DNA of 64,000 bases from Liolophura sinensis (lineage: Eukaryota; Mollusca; Polyplacophora; Chitonida; Chitonidae). Position numbers and translations under genes: made by a program. The stretch spans positions 68,916,984 to 68,980,983 of the forward strand of contig NC_088300.1 in NCBI RefSeq assembly GCF_032854445.1, in the 5' to 3' direction. This document shows, one piece after another, positions 23,401 through 31,889 of the stretch. The first letter of the stretch is position 1; the number at the start of each line of letters is the position of its first letter. The notes beneath the pieces are model-generated. The model was not told the DNA's origin and did no database searches. It saw only the letters and a program-made list of their open reading frames with translations.

Positions 23401-24233
23401 AAACTTTCAAAATCCTTGCCTATTTTCTTGGCTATACACCAGCAATCAAACAACTGCTCCTTAGCTCGACCAAACTCAACGTATGCCTGATCTCTACCTT
23501 TTTCACAGTTGCGAAATTTCTGGCGGTAAGCTTCAGGCACCAATTCATAACCCTTCAAAATTACCTCTTTCACATAGTCATAATTGGAAGCATTCTCTAC
23601 ACTTAACTGAGTGTAAATTTCCCTGGCCTTTCCAATTAGCACACTCTGTAATAACATAGTCCAGAACTCTTTAGGCCATTTCAAGCTATTTGCAATTTTC
23701 TCAAAATGCAGAAAATACTTATCCACCTCTTTTTCCTGAAAGGATGGAACTAACCGAATGTATTTGGTCACATCAAATCCTGAATCCTGTCTACCGGAAG
23801 GACCCGGTTTCTCACCTCTCTCAACCTCTAACTTTTTCATTTGGAACTCCAATTCTCTTTCCCTCTCTCTTTCTTGCCTCTCTCTCTCCTCTCTCTGCAT
23901 TTTCAACTTTTCTAACTCTATCTCATGTTCCCTCTCTTTCTCCTTCTCTCTTTCCTCTTTCTCCAATCTCAACTTTTCTAACTCAAACTGCTTAAACTTA
24001 AGCTCGGCATCAGACTGACCCTCGAACTCATAATCAGATAATGCAGAACTGTCAAACTTCCCTATCTCCACTAAATGTTTCAACAAAGTATGCTGCATAT
24101 CTCTTTTCCTCCATGAAGACTTTATGGACAAACCTAAAAATGTCCCTAACTTAACCAAGTCTTCCTTCTTTAAACTCTCAAAAACATCCTGATCGGGCGC
24201 ATTAACAAACTGTTTAGGATCAAAATCTCCCAT
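20409..24233 (-). CDS. Retrotransposon polyprotein gag-PR-INT-RNase H, 1274 aa
   Basis: Begins MGDFDPKQFVNAPDQDVFES. Residues about 75-145 are a very charged Glu/Arg/Lys coiled coil. A zinc knuckle CNFCKRVGHVMSEC sits near 380. The aspartic protease core is ILRDTGASQS near 472. Integrase has an HHCC finger (AHETPLAGHLG to CRSCHPC, about 711-755), catalytic D in LIDCVGP (about 783), D in QSDQGSNF (about 844) and E in GALERFHQ (about 880), then a GPY module (RYFGPYVV, about 1018). After about residue 1070 the frame jumps straight to the RT thumb (KRELKRFLGMAGYYRKFC) and RNase H (AVDASDISAGAVLL, STIEKECLSL, VYTDHNPLTFL), ending ADCLSRV. The RT palm with the YxDD motif is absent, yet the frame is open. 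It could move only if RT is supplied in trans. Confidence 0.93.
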   Translation of the reverse strand: MGDFDPKQFVNAPDQDVFESLKKEDLVKLGTFLGLSIKSSWRKRDMQHTLLKHLVEIGKFDSSALSDYEFEGQSDAELKFKQFELEKLRLEKEEREKEKEREHEIELEKLKMQREERERQERERERELEFQMKKLEVERGEKPGPSGRQDSGFDVTKYIRLVPSFQEKEVDKYFLHFEKIANSLKWPKEFWTMLLQSVLIGKAREIYTQLSVENASNYDYVKEVILKGYELVPEAYRQKFRNCEKGRDQAYVEFGRAKEQLFDCWCIAKKIGKDFESLRQLVLVEEFKRCIHNDVKVFVDEQKASTLEEAASLADNYSLTHKVTYTGKPFNSFTRRNTQSHATGRGSSTQKSSTPGSNGSTAHGSRSSDWNGSPRNRVTCNFCKRVGHVMSECYTLKRRREAQNESKPTGLCVAMHKTLPEVTSAVKSRSELADMGLDKIPKCSMDSFAPFINSGSVSLRSDMSGATPIKILRDTGASQSLLLMNTLPFSEESYSGVRALIRGVESSDFVSVPLHDIYLSSDLISGPVRVGIKPSLPFEGIHLLLGNDLAHDKFTVDPLMVDKPSLNSVTEPVESEIAGLYPSCVVTRAMSRKVSTDQGSTVDLSETFLNNIFDEDSSKLDSQQEVDTNFVSGDQPFCRTELIAEQHSDPSISCLFNDAAKDGESLPDPCYYYVKSGILRRQWRPPDVSLEDEWAIKHQVVVPKPYRKDILTIAHETPLAGHLGVNKIYHKILSHFYWPGIRKDVTEFCRSCHPCQLVGKPNQTIPKAALRPIPAIGEPFSRILIDCVGPLPKTKSGNQYMLTIMCTSTRFPEAIPLRNITAKTVIKALVKFFTMFGLPKSVQSDQGSNFMSGVFQQVMHELGISQYKSSAYHPQSQGALERFHQTLKSMIRTYCFETGKDWDEGVPLLMFAVRESVQESLRFSPFELVFGHTVRGPLQLFKEKFVSGDSDNVNLLQYVSSFRTKLNRVCELARENLTASQKSMKTKYDKETVRRRFEVGQKVLALLPVSGKPLEARYFGPYVVDKRLSDLNYIIFTPDRRKSRQLCHINMLKPYVDRDSTDLNVVHTSGVAISCFPVPSCKRELKRFLGMAGYYRKFCRNFSFVSEPLTQLLKKGAKFLWSIECQRSFDRLKAMLSSGPILVAPDFNLPFKLAVDASDISAGAVLLQENETDHVDHPVCFFSRKFDKCQRNYSTIEKECLSLILALQHFEVYMTSSSYPIVVYTDHNPLTFLHKLKGKNRRLLRWSLLLQEFNLEIRHIKGKDNVIADCLSRV

Positions 24234-24338
24234 TGTAAATATTTAGCCACTGAATCATTCACTGTTAAAATTAAGCAATCGCTTCTCACATATGTTTAAC
24301 TTCAAATATCCTGTGCAAAACAAAAGGGAAACAATCGG

Positions 24339-24357
24339 TTCCCGGACAAGCCCCCAA
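24339..24357 (-). other. Primer-binding site, resembles tRNA-Pro type
   Basis: On the plus strand TCCCGGACAAGCCCCCA equals the 3' end of eukaryotic tRNA-Pro, as I recall it, except for one base (ACAAG for ACGAG). It lies a few bases inside the 5' LTR. The tRNA sequence is from memory and was not checked. Confidence 0.7.
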
Positions 24358-24361
24358 TTTC

Positions 24362-25039
24362 TGTTACGGTATTGAAAACAGCAACAGAAAACAGACTCAG
24401 TGACTCAATATTACAGTGTAAACAATGCTTTATATATAAAATGAGACGTACAGTTTACAGACAGTTCAACAACAACAACATAAAAAAAACATACACATCA
24501 GTATTACCGGTCTTTACAAGTTTCCAGTTCACCTTTGCATCCCAAGGAATGTATTCCAGGAAATCCAACGTAAAGACCATGGGATAAACACACAAGTCAC
24601 AAATTGTCCCAGACAGGTACTTCGCCAGGTTAGCGAACGCGAACACAGGTTACACAGAACTGGAACAGTCAAGCCTTTGAATGACGTCACACCCGCAGAG
24701 CACGACACAGGGTAAATACAGGCATGGAGGTATAATCCACTTTAGATCAATCACAGCTCCCGCAGAAGCTCACAAACGAGCCGTTCAGAGACGTAGAGTA
24801 ATGTCACCTTGTGGCAGAACGAACGTCCTTTGCAAAACTGAAAACTTCAGTTTAGAGTCCTTGACGACCTTGTCGGTCAGGTGAGGCCAGCGTGTTAAAC
24901 AAATTACACAGTCCACACTGTATAATCATAATAAAGATCCGAACACCAATAAACGTGACTTCCGCAGAAATTCACATAAACCAGACATCAGTACAACTGT
25001 GGTACACAAACGGTGCCGGCATAAAAATCTGTCCTCCCA
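24362..25039 (-). repeat. 5' LTR, truncated on its outer side
   Basis: Matches 19289-19965 with about ten substitutions and one indel. The first 329 bp of the LTR (U3 side) are missing; sequence passes directly into Tc1 at 25040. Loss of much of U3 probably removes promoter elements. Confidence 0.9.
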
Positions 25040-25350
25040 GCATGACAACGCCAGATTCCATACAGCTCGAGCAGAACTTCCTTGACGACAGCGACGTCAA
25101 CGTCTTACTATGGCCTGTACGTTCCCCAGACATATCTCCCATAGAGCAGCTCTAGGACGCACTGCATCGCCGCATAAGACAACGAGCACATCTTCCAGCT
25201 AGCCGACAAGAACTGGTACAGGCCCTTGACGAAGAATGGCATCGTATCCCACGTGACCTCATCAGACGAATTACTTTCTCTATGCGTCCAATTTTTGCAT
25301 GCATTGAAGCAAGGGGTGGCCACACAATGTACTGATGAGGCGACTTTATC
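25040..25350 (+). pseudogene. Tc1 transposase, C-terminal part
   Basis: Starts at HDNARFHTA, then after a frameshift NFLDDSDVNVLLWPVRSPD and ISPIEQL (a stop replaces the next codon), RRIRQRAHLP and the C-terminal block ending ARGGHTMY. The region between the helix-turn-helix and the second catalytic Asp (about 180 residues) is missing from both halves. Confidence 0.85.
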
Positions 25351-25724
25351 AACATGAACAACTTTTTCCTTACTCACCCGATTGGTCATCAAACTCGATT
25401 TTTGTTACCCCAACCCCAGTTGGGCACATGTGATGGTTATATGGGCTGCTGTACATTTCCTTACTTTGGACGTGGATGACCTAAACATATTGTAGTTTTC
25501 AATATATTACATTTCCAGCATCTGTTGTTTTGTGTTATTATAAATTTGGGCCATTAAATCTATGGTAAAATATCTCTTGGCAGTCAGGTTATATTCAAAC
25601 TGTGTTCTATGCTAACTTGCAAGTTTTCGGTAATCAAAATATATATCTCTTATATATAAGCTGAGCTTTGAGTGCAGTTGCTGATAGATCAAAGGTGGCG
25701 AGTTAATTCAACAAGATGCGTATA
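25351..25724. other. Spacer between Tc1 and MCO relic
   Basis: No feature recognised. In a complete inverted duplication this area and beyond would hold MCO exons 11 and 12; neither is visible. Confidence 0.5.
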
Positions 25725-25831
25725 CGTCCTCCAATTTCCTAGGCCGAGTAACCTGAAGGAATGGCCGTGTAAATGCATGAGATTACCTCCGTAAACGTTT
25801 TAACCCCACTTACCATCACTTAATCAACAAC
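25725..25831 (-). pseudogene. MCO-copy exon 10' with stop and frameshift
   Basis: Acceptor CATAAAG is kept, and the 20-base block that spells MHLHGHS in exon 10 is still identical (ATGCATTTACACGGCCATTC). The fourth codon TTA is now TAA, and a net 2-base shift precedes the copper motif, so it cannot be translated. Confidence 0.87.
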
Positions 25832-26296
25832 CTTTATGTAACAGAAAGGAAACGAGGTGACTTGACGATTTAACAAAAAACAGTACACAGTAAGCCCCAG
25901 TAATAGGAAAACGATGACAATGATACCATGTCAAATTGCGCGAAGTAGCCTGTTAAGTAACAATTTATTAATAAATTCATGAAAAATATGCAAAATATCA
26001 TGTTAACCACATGCAATTTTGAGGATGATAAAAAGAACATGATTTGAAGATAGCTAGTCCTTATTATTCTAGATTGCAATATGCGTATTCAGTATTATTT
26101 TGCTGTATACATGAAGGCTATATAAAATCAGACAATAATGTGATATATACACAAAACTACAATGAATTGGAGGTAGATACACGACGTTAACACATTTTGG
26201 ATGTGGTTGTTAAGATAGCTTAAGCTCACTAGTAAGCTTCACACTTTTACATTTACTGCAAGGTGTACAGTTTCGGTTTGGATCAGTACTTCCGGA

Positions 26297-26445
26297 TTGG
26301 TGGTTTACTACGTATTGAAGAATATTTCACTTATACGACGGCGGCCTGCATTATGGTGGGAGGAAACCTAGCAAAGCCCCGGGGAAACCCACGACTATCC
26401 GCAGGTTACTGGAAGACCTCGCCACATACGACCGGAGAGGAGGAT
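26297..26445 (-). mobile_element. SINE (type A), 3' portion
   Basis: AAGAATATTTCACTTATACG, ACGGCGGCCTGCATTATGG, CCGCAGGTTACTGGAAGACC; the TTTA tail is missing. Lies in the MCO relic. Confidence 0.8.
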
Positions 26446-26857
26446 TATTTTTTCATGGAATATTCGATGTTTTATTCCCTTATCTGTCTCGATGGTTAAA
26501 TGTTCAGTGCACGGCGCATATGTTGGAATTATCAATTTGCAATGCGTTCTGAGAGAAATGGCGACTAAATCGTCGGCAAGTGTATTAAACATCTGAAAAA
26601 TCCCAAAAGCGTGGGTAAACTTCAATACGTCTCTCACAGAGGTTAAAATCAATCATCGTGTTCTGGATATTCGGTGTAATTTATAGAAAAAATAAATAAA
26701 TAAATTTATAACGTATGTAAGCTCAGTCTATCATCTAGAGCTTGTATATTAATGAATGAAAAGAATATTGGCATTAAATGTCAATATATTTGATATACAA
26801 ACTGATTTAGAACTTTAATAATATTCCGTCTGTATTCAGTCAGCGAAATGACCTAAT

Positions 26858-27007
26858 CTGGTTCAGTTTCAGGTGTACCAAATGTGTATAGATACACAAG
26901 TTGGCAGAGCAGGCGGTCATGTCGAGCGAGCTTCGGTTACAAAACCACTCAGGCTGGATATCTTCAAGTTGGGAAAGCGGTGGTATGGGCGGTAGGTCAA
27001 AAGTTAT
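26858..27007 (-). pseudogene. MCO-copy exon 9' with broken donor
   Basis: Exactly 150 nt like exon 9, with about ten base changes and an open frame (ITFDLPPIPPLSQLED, CNRSSLDMTACSANLCIYTH). The CxC pair is lost (CIC to CIY). The donor GT of exon 9 is AT here (CCAG|ATTAGG). Upstream intron similarity extends to about 27330. Confidence 0.9.
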
Positions 27008-27725
27008 CTTAATATCCCCTCAGTGCAAGTTTTAAAAACACGTGATTTTATATCAGAGGACATTTTAAAGTCACATGTTCATCAATGTGACAGGAATCCT
27101 GTATTAGAACAGAACTGTTTCTATTACTAATAAAATCTTTCCTGGATGTCACATACGTGCGGGATTATTGAATCCAGAGTCAAAATCCCACCATTCGTTT
27201 GATTTGTATTCGGTGTAGTTCCATATCTGAAGCATGCTAACCAGGTCAAGGAGGCATTCAGTTCCACTTGATAGAGTTCTCATCGCGAATCTGTTTCTAA
27301 CTTCTTTGAACTAAACTTGCAAACGAGAAAGTGCAACGGAAGCTGTCATAATATTTTAGTAAAAGATCAGCTGCCGGTTCTTATAGTTAATGACAGGTAA
27401 TGTCAAACACATTACCATATAATGTGTTCAGGTATGCTTAGGTTCGTGCATAAAGCGGTATTCCGGGTTAGCACCTAGAAAGCATTATTTTCTGCCTCTT
27501 TCGTGACCACAGGTCCTGACCACTGGGTTGGCTGATCAAATGCAGCTGCCAATTGCTGACCTCAGACCCCTCTTAATTTTCCATATGCGACAATGTTAAC
27601 GCTTCAGTGCTGCAACTCATTCCCAAACATTGCGTGGCAAATAAGCTTTGGTGCATACCTAGAATCTATGCGTCGAGGCCATGATGTAGGAAAGATGCAA
27701 GGTACGCTCTGAGCGACTTAGTGAA

Positions 27726-28250
27726 ATCAATATTTAAATCGTGTACCATTCTAGAATATAAATTGTCGATAACAAAATATGTATCTGGGTTGCTCTTTGA
27801 TTGCAACTGTTCATGTATCCAACGTAGCCATCTACTTCAGCACGATGAATATACTCCCCTCTGTCAAGGCCGTCTGGTCCTTTCTATGCCAGCAGCTGGG
27901 AGGGTTGCCTGCTCACGGGTTCCCCCAGGCTATGCCCGGTTTCCACCCACCATAATGCTAAGTGAAATATTCTTGAGCACGGCGTAAAACACCAATCAAA
28001 TAAATAAATAATAAATGTTATTGGTGTCTGAAGCTGTAACAAATAAATATACAAGGTTATTTGTATTACAGTTTTCATTGTTGATGGAATGACGCAATGA
28101 ATGTACTAGGCGAATGATTTAAATCAGTGTCAAAATCGTGTGCCATGCAAGTATACAACTTGTTGATGATGAAACCTCAGTTGCGCTTTCATTGCAGCTG
28201 CTCGAATATTCAAAGAGCCGATATATTCAACACGATGAATACAAAACTCC
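27726..28250 (+). repeat. Local direct duplication around a SINE
   Basis: 27726-27850 and 28122-28250 match each other imperfectly (ATCGTGT.CCAT, AACTTGTTGATGA versus AAATTGTCGATAA, TTCA.CACGATGAATA), offset about 397 bp. The SINE 27850-28012 sits at the end of the first copy only. Confidence 0.7.
27850..28012 (+). mobile_element. SINE (type A), internally shortened
   Basis: CTGCTCACGGGTTCCCCCAG, CCACCATAATGCTAAGTGAA (an internal deletion removes GCCGCCGTCGTAT), AGCACGGCGTAAAACACC, tail AAATAAATAAATAATAAAT. Confidence 0.83.
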
Positions 28251-28431
28251 TAATCAAGCGATACAGGCAGATTTGAGTCCAAACATTTTCCAAAGGTTAA
28301 CCAGCTCTTTATACAAGAGGGGTAAAACATGAAAAGTAAATACAGGTATACTACCACAAAACAATAATCAACAATAAAATATCATTGTTATTAGACTGCA
28401 AAAGCAAGTATACGAAGCCTACTTTTTCTAC

Positions 28432-28515
28432 ACACCACAGGTCTTCCACAATGATATCCAGATCGTAGCTTATGTACAGTGTGTTATTATCGTTGGCTAA
28501 AATTGGATTCACGAA
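28432..28515 (-). pseudogene. MCO-copy exon 7' (partial)
   Basis: After a conserved CCTCAG acceptor it reads FVNPILANDN..LYISYDLD, against FVNPILINND..LYSSFDLD in exon 7. Similarity stops after the EDL codons, so only the first half of the exon is present. Confidence 0.82.
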
Positions 28516-28666
28516 CTGAGGAATAGGGCAAGGTTTAAAGGCGGCAATTTTAGATTTGTGACCTTGCCCTAAAATGCCACTGAAATTAATCTGAATTGTC
28601 TAAATCTAACAACAATCTTCAGACTGGTGTATATAGATTGCGAACGCCATCAGAGGAAAATCTCAC

Positions 28667-28783
28667 CTCAATACTGGGTCCAGACATCCTGTTCACCACC
28701 AGGGTTGCCCACACGTGACCGTCTGCTGCTACACAGTGAGGCCGGTAACAATCCTCCTCCACAAAAAGACACTTATGGTAGGC
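28667..28783 (-). pseudogene. MCO-copy exon 3', frame open
   Basis: Thirty-nine codons, one fewer than exon 3 (MMPGPSIE became MSGPSIE). Acceptor CCACAG and donor GTGAGA are intact. The first Cys of ACHRC is Tyr and the fifth residue block reads HKCLFVEEDCYRPHCVAADG. The open frame suggests the copy decayed slowly or was functional for a time. Confidence 0.88.
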
Positions 28784-28980
28784 CTGTGGTGGACAAAACG
28801 GTCAAACAAAACAATCTGTAAACACTGATTAAGGCTTCTGAGCTCCCTAATGCTTCATACTAATTAACTGGATTGGGAATGAAATATTCAAAACATGAAA
28901 ATTCAGCTATTGTTCGGAAGACCTTTACGCAGGCATATTGATGCGAAATCTGCTAGTAAATGTCATGGGTGATATGATAT

Positions 28981-29100
28981 ATTTAGTTATTTATTCGATT
29001 GGTGTTATACGCCGTACTAAAGAATGTTAAATTTACGTGACAGCGGTTGGCGTGTTGGTGGGAGGAAACCGGATGGAGAACGGGGGAAACCCACGACTTG
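28981..29100 (-). mobile_element. SINE (type A), decayed
   Basis: TTATTTATTCGATTGGTGTT, CGCCGTACTAAAGAATG, GTGGGAGGAAACCGGATGG, GGGGGAAACCCACGAC. It ends about 40 bp before the left end of the Tc1 element. Confidence 0.8.
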
Positions 29101-29142
29101 GTGATATGAAGACACCGTTTGTGTCGTGCGGCAAACAATATA

Positions 29143-30659
29143 CACTCTTCAAAAAAACAAACGTAAACACAAATATCAATGTAAATTTGATGTTATTCAA
29201 GGACGCGTAGATCAGCGGAAAACAAAGATACATGAATGAAATTTTGTGGAGCAATGCATTGCTATGTTGTCCATATTTCATGAGAATAAGTCATCACGGT
29301 CATTACTGCTGTCCACCAGGTGGTGTTGAAGTCAGTACCTCGTACGACCACCTCCAGCTGCCACCACTGCCCGACACCTCCTGGGTACAGATCGAATCAG
29401 TCGTTGGATGTTTTGTTGTAGAATTCTTCTCCATTCATCCTGCAGCATGTGGAACAACTGTTGAAGATTCTGTGGTGGAATACGACGTCGACGCACCCGT
29501 CTATCGATCTGATCCCAAAGGTGTTCGATTGAGTTTAGATCCGGGGATTTGGAGGGCCAGGGAAAGGTATTGATGTTGTTATTGGCCATGTAGTCCACGG
29601 TGGCACGTGCTGTGTGGTGCCTGGCGTTGTCCTGTTGGAAGAGCTGCCGTTGAAGGTCAACAAGGCGAAGGACGTGCGGGCGGAGAATCTGGTCGATGTA
29701 TCGATTGGCCGTCAGATTGCCTTGGACAAGCACAAGCTCCGATCTGCGGGTGTATGAGATCGCTCCCCACACTCCCTCAACCGAATCTGTCCACCCGTCT
29801 GATGCAGTGAGGAGCAAAATGTTCATGACGTCGTCTGTAGACACGGTCTCTACCATCACGTCGCCTGAGGAGATACCGGGATTCATCGCTAAACCATATG
29901 CGCCTCCAGTTTGCCAGGTTCCATGGTAGCACCGTGGTACACCATCTCACTCGTCCACGTCGATGTAGTCGTGTCAAGGAGGGGGCAACTTTTGGACGTT
30001 TGGCACGTATTCCTACTTCTCGGAAACGGTTCCTGATTGTCTGATCGGACACTCTTCGGGCTCCAAACTGTTCTTGTGCTGTGTCCCGGGCGGTACGTTG
30101 GCGGTCGCGTAGGTGGGTTACCCGGATGTACCGATCTTGGGCAGGTGTGGTGACTCTATGTCTTCCTGATCTTGGACGGTCACTTGTCAGATTTGTTTGA
30201 CGAAAGCGATCCCTCAACCGAGTTATTGTGCTGGGATGAACGTTGAAGATCCTTGCCATCTCATTCTTTAATTCGCCAGCTTGCAATCGTCCAATTGCCT
30301 GATTTCGGTCGGCAGCGTTGAGACGTCCCATTTTTGTGTACAGTATTTGCAAAGATATTGGATAAAATTGTGAGATTCGTTTGGGTCTTTTATAGTCACA
30401 TGCTGTACTCATGTTTTGCACGTGACAAACAATCATTGTGCCTGAACTTTGTGCTGCACGACATCAATGCACATCATAACAATCCTAATTGATAAAACCG
30501 TTCAAAATCATTTTTGGTTGCGTTTGATCAAGGATGATCCTCTGAAACATTCCAGTAACAATGTGCAACCCTACAAAACTGTTTGAGTTAACATATGTGT
30601 ACAAAACTGTAAGTATCATTTTTGAATTTCATTTTGCGTTTCTTTTTTTTTGAAGAGTG
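29143..30659 (-). mobile_element. Tc1-type transposon with intact ends
   Basis: Ends are inverted repeats CACTCTTCAAAAAAA flanked by TA on both sides, the target duplication of the Tc1/mariner group. Length 1517 bp. It is inserted in intron 2' of the MCO relic and belongs to a different Tc1 subfamily from the element at 6753, so the two insertions are independent. Confidence 0.88.
29332..30331 (-). pseudogene. DD34E transposase, frameshifted
   Basis: Start MGRLNAADRNQAIGRLQAGE, helix-turn-helix (MARIFNVHPSTITRL), hook SDRPRSGRHRVTT, first Asp in FSDESRY. A frameshift near 29785 after CIRRVDRF moves the rest to another frame: GVWGAISYT, QQDNARHHTA, SIEHLWDQID with 34 residues between the second Asp and the Glu. 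One lesion only, so fairly recent. Confidence 0.88.
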
Positions 30660-30675
30660 TACATGTACTGTTTTT

Positions 30676-30805
30676 ATTATTTTTTTATTTATTTATTTGA
30701 TCGGTGTTTAACGCCATAATCAAGATTCTTTCACTTATACGATGGTGGTCAGTATTATGGTGGGATAAAACCGGAGTGCCAGGGGGAAACCTACAACATA
30801 TACTC
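30676..30805 (-). mobile_element. SINE (type A) in intron 2' of MCO relic
   Basis: TTTATTTATTTGATCGGTGT, ACGCCATAATCAAGATTC, TCACTTATACGATGGTGG, GTATTATGGTGGGA. Same position relative to exon 2 and same orientation as the SINE at 6010-6180, so it was present before the MCO duplication. Confidence 0.82.
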
Positions 30806-30884
30806 CACATGTAACGTAGACAAGTGGTTTTATATACTGTGTTAGACTGCGTGAACATGAACACATGAAAACTGAAAAAAAAAC

Positions 30885-30980
30885 CTCTGAAAGAGTACCA
30901 CTCCATTGTGAAGTTGTGGACACAGGTTTTAGAGAGTTCCATAACCACAAAGCGCCAGTTTCATTCGTGGTCAGAGGCTG
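30885..30980 (-). pseudogene. MCO-copy exon 2' with stop codon
   Basis: Matches exon 2 across SDHE..., KTCV.NFT.EWY, and matches the preceding intron (CCTTTCTAAAACTG and TCTGTTATAACAG shared). The first conserved Cys codon TGT is now TGA and the second Cys is Phe. The 3' end after EWY diverges and the donor is not preserved. Confidence 0.87.
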
Positions 30981-31381
30981 CTGTTATAACAGATAAACAT
31001 CCAGTTTTAGAAAGGATAATGTCGCTTATCAATATGAGGCTACCTATAATTATAATTCATTGAGTGGATTGTTTGGGGTTCTTCATTGGGTCATATCAGC
31101 GATCAGTTTACATTTGCATGGTAGCTTTTGTTTCTAGTTTTATTTTGAAGAAGACCGCTCTCCATGCCGAGTGTAAATCTTTTATAGGCAAGGAAAATAC
31201 CGTCACTCTTTTGCCGAAAATCATTTTCCGCTGGTGCTCGAACTGGTCAAGCCTGCATTGGCTATCTCAGGGTTTGAAAGTTAAACGGTAAGATACAAGC
31301 GACTAAACCTACTTGTTGTCCTTTAGCTAGTTAGCAATGCCAACAGTGACAATAATCTTTAATCACCAAAGACTAATGACA

Positions 31382-31635
31382 ACTCTCAAAAAATTATCTG
31401 TTAAATTCAACAGAAAGTCTGTTATCTAAATGATGCTGGATTGTATTCTGTTATTGCAGCAGATTGTTCCGTTAAATATAACACACAGATTCTACTAATT
31501 CTACATAACGATTCTAATAAACTAACATGATATTATGTTGAGCATGACAATGTTGTCTCATAATAACAGAATACATTCCAGCATCACTCAGACAACAGAA
31601 TTTGTGTTAAACTTCACAGATTACTTTACTGAGTG
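31382..31635. mobile_element. Palindromic MITE, copy 1
   Basis: Long terminal inverted repeats of about 65 bp (ATCTGTTAA.TTC, GTCTGTTATCT.AATGATGC and its reverse GCATCACTCAGACAACAGA). No coding capacity. Lies in intron 1' of the MCO relic and accounts for most of its extra length over intron 1. Confidence 0.85.
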
Positions 31636-31750
31636 AAGCAGTGCTTTGTGGATTCCACTCTAACAGGCTAGAATCAATTATATGCACATAATTTTGCTTA
31701 TCAGATCTGCGCCGTGACTTTAAAAGCAGAGCTTAATTTCCCTTACTGAC

Positions 31751-31811
31751 CAGATGATGATGTTGCCGTGATCAACACAGTCACTCCTGCCAGGCACCGG
31801 AGAAAAAGCAT
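31751..31811 (-). pseudogene. MCO-copy exon 1' (signal peptide)
   Basis: Same 61-nt length as exon 1, with ATG and donor GTCAGT kept. Encodes MLFLRCLAGVTVLITATSSS, against MHFLWCLAGLTALITGVTAS in the intact gene. Similarity continues upstream (TTTTTCATTTTATG in both), so promoter-proximal sequence was copied too. Confidence 0.88.
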
Positions 31812-31889
31812 CTTTGAAACAGACTAGAAAGGCATAAAATGAAAAATCACATGTACTGCATATAATAAGGCAGTCTGGCGCGCAGTCTA

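Larger units (their letters stand above)
19289..25039 (-). mobile_element. Ty3/gypsy-type LTR retrotransposon (Gmr1-like order), RT core missing
   Basis: Minus-strand element of 5751 bp. The 3' LTR is 19289-20294 and the 5' LTR remnant is 24362-25039. A primer-binding site and a polypurine tract are in the right places. One uninterrupted frame (20409-24233) covers gag, protease, integrase and RNase H. Integrase precedes the RT/RNase H block, the order known from Gmr1-like members of Ty3/gypsy. The LTRs differ at about ten positions plus one indel over 677 bp, so the insertion is fairly young. There is no target-site duplication, because the outer part of the 5' LTR is deleted together with adjacent Tc1 sequence. 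Confidence 0.93.
25725..31811 (-). pseudogene. Inverted, decayed second copy of the MCO gene
   Basis: Reading the minus strand from 31811 downward, pieces matching MCO exons 1, 2, 3, 7, 9 and 10 occur in the right order and orientation. Flanking intron sequence also matches, so this is a DNA-level duplication and not a retrocopy. Exons 4, 5 and 6 are gone: exon 3' and exon 7' are only about 150 bp apart. I could not find exons 8, 11 and 12. Exons 2' and 10' have stop codons, exon 10' also has a net 2-nt shift, and exon 9' has lost its GT donor. The lost exons include the HWHG, HWYHSH and HCH motifs, so no active oxidase can be made. Introns hold a MITE (intron 1'), a SINE and a Tc1 element (intron 2') and more SINEs. 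Its 3' end points toward that of the intact gene. Confidence 0.9.

Noticed and set aside
23690-24018. Ser/Leu-rich plus-strand frames opposite the gag coiled coil
   Set aside because: Complement of Glu/Lys/Arg-rich codons of the retrotransposon frame.
29232-29929. Plus-strand frames opposite the second Tc1 transposase
   Set aside because: Antisense to a recognisable transposase; no motif of their own.
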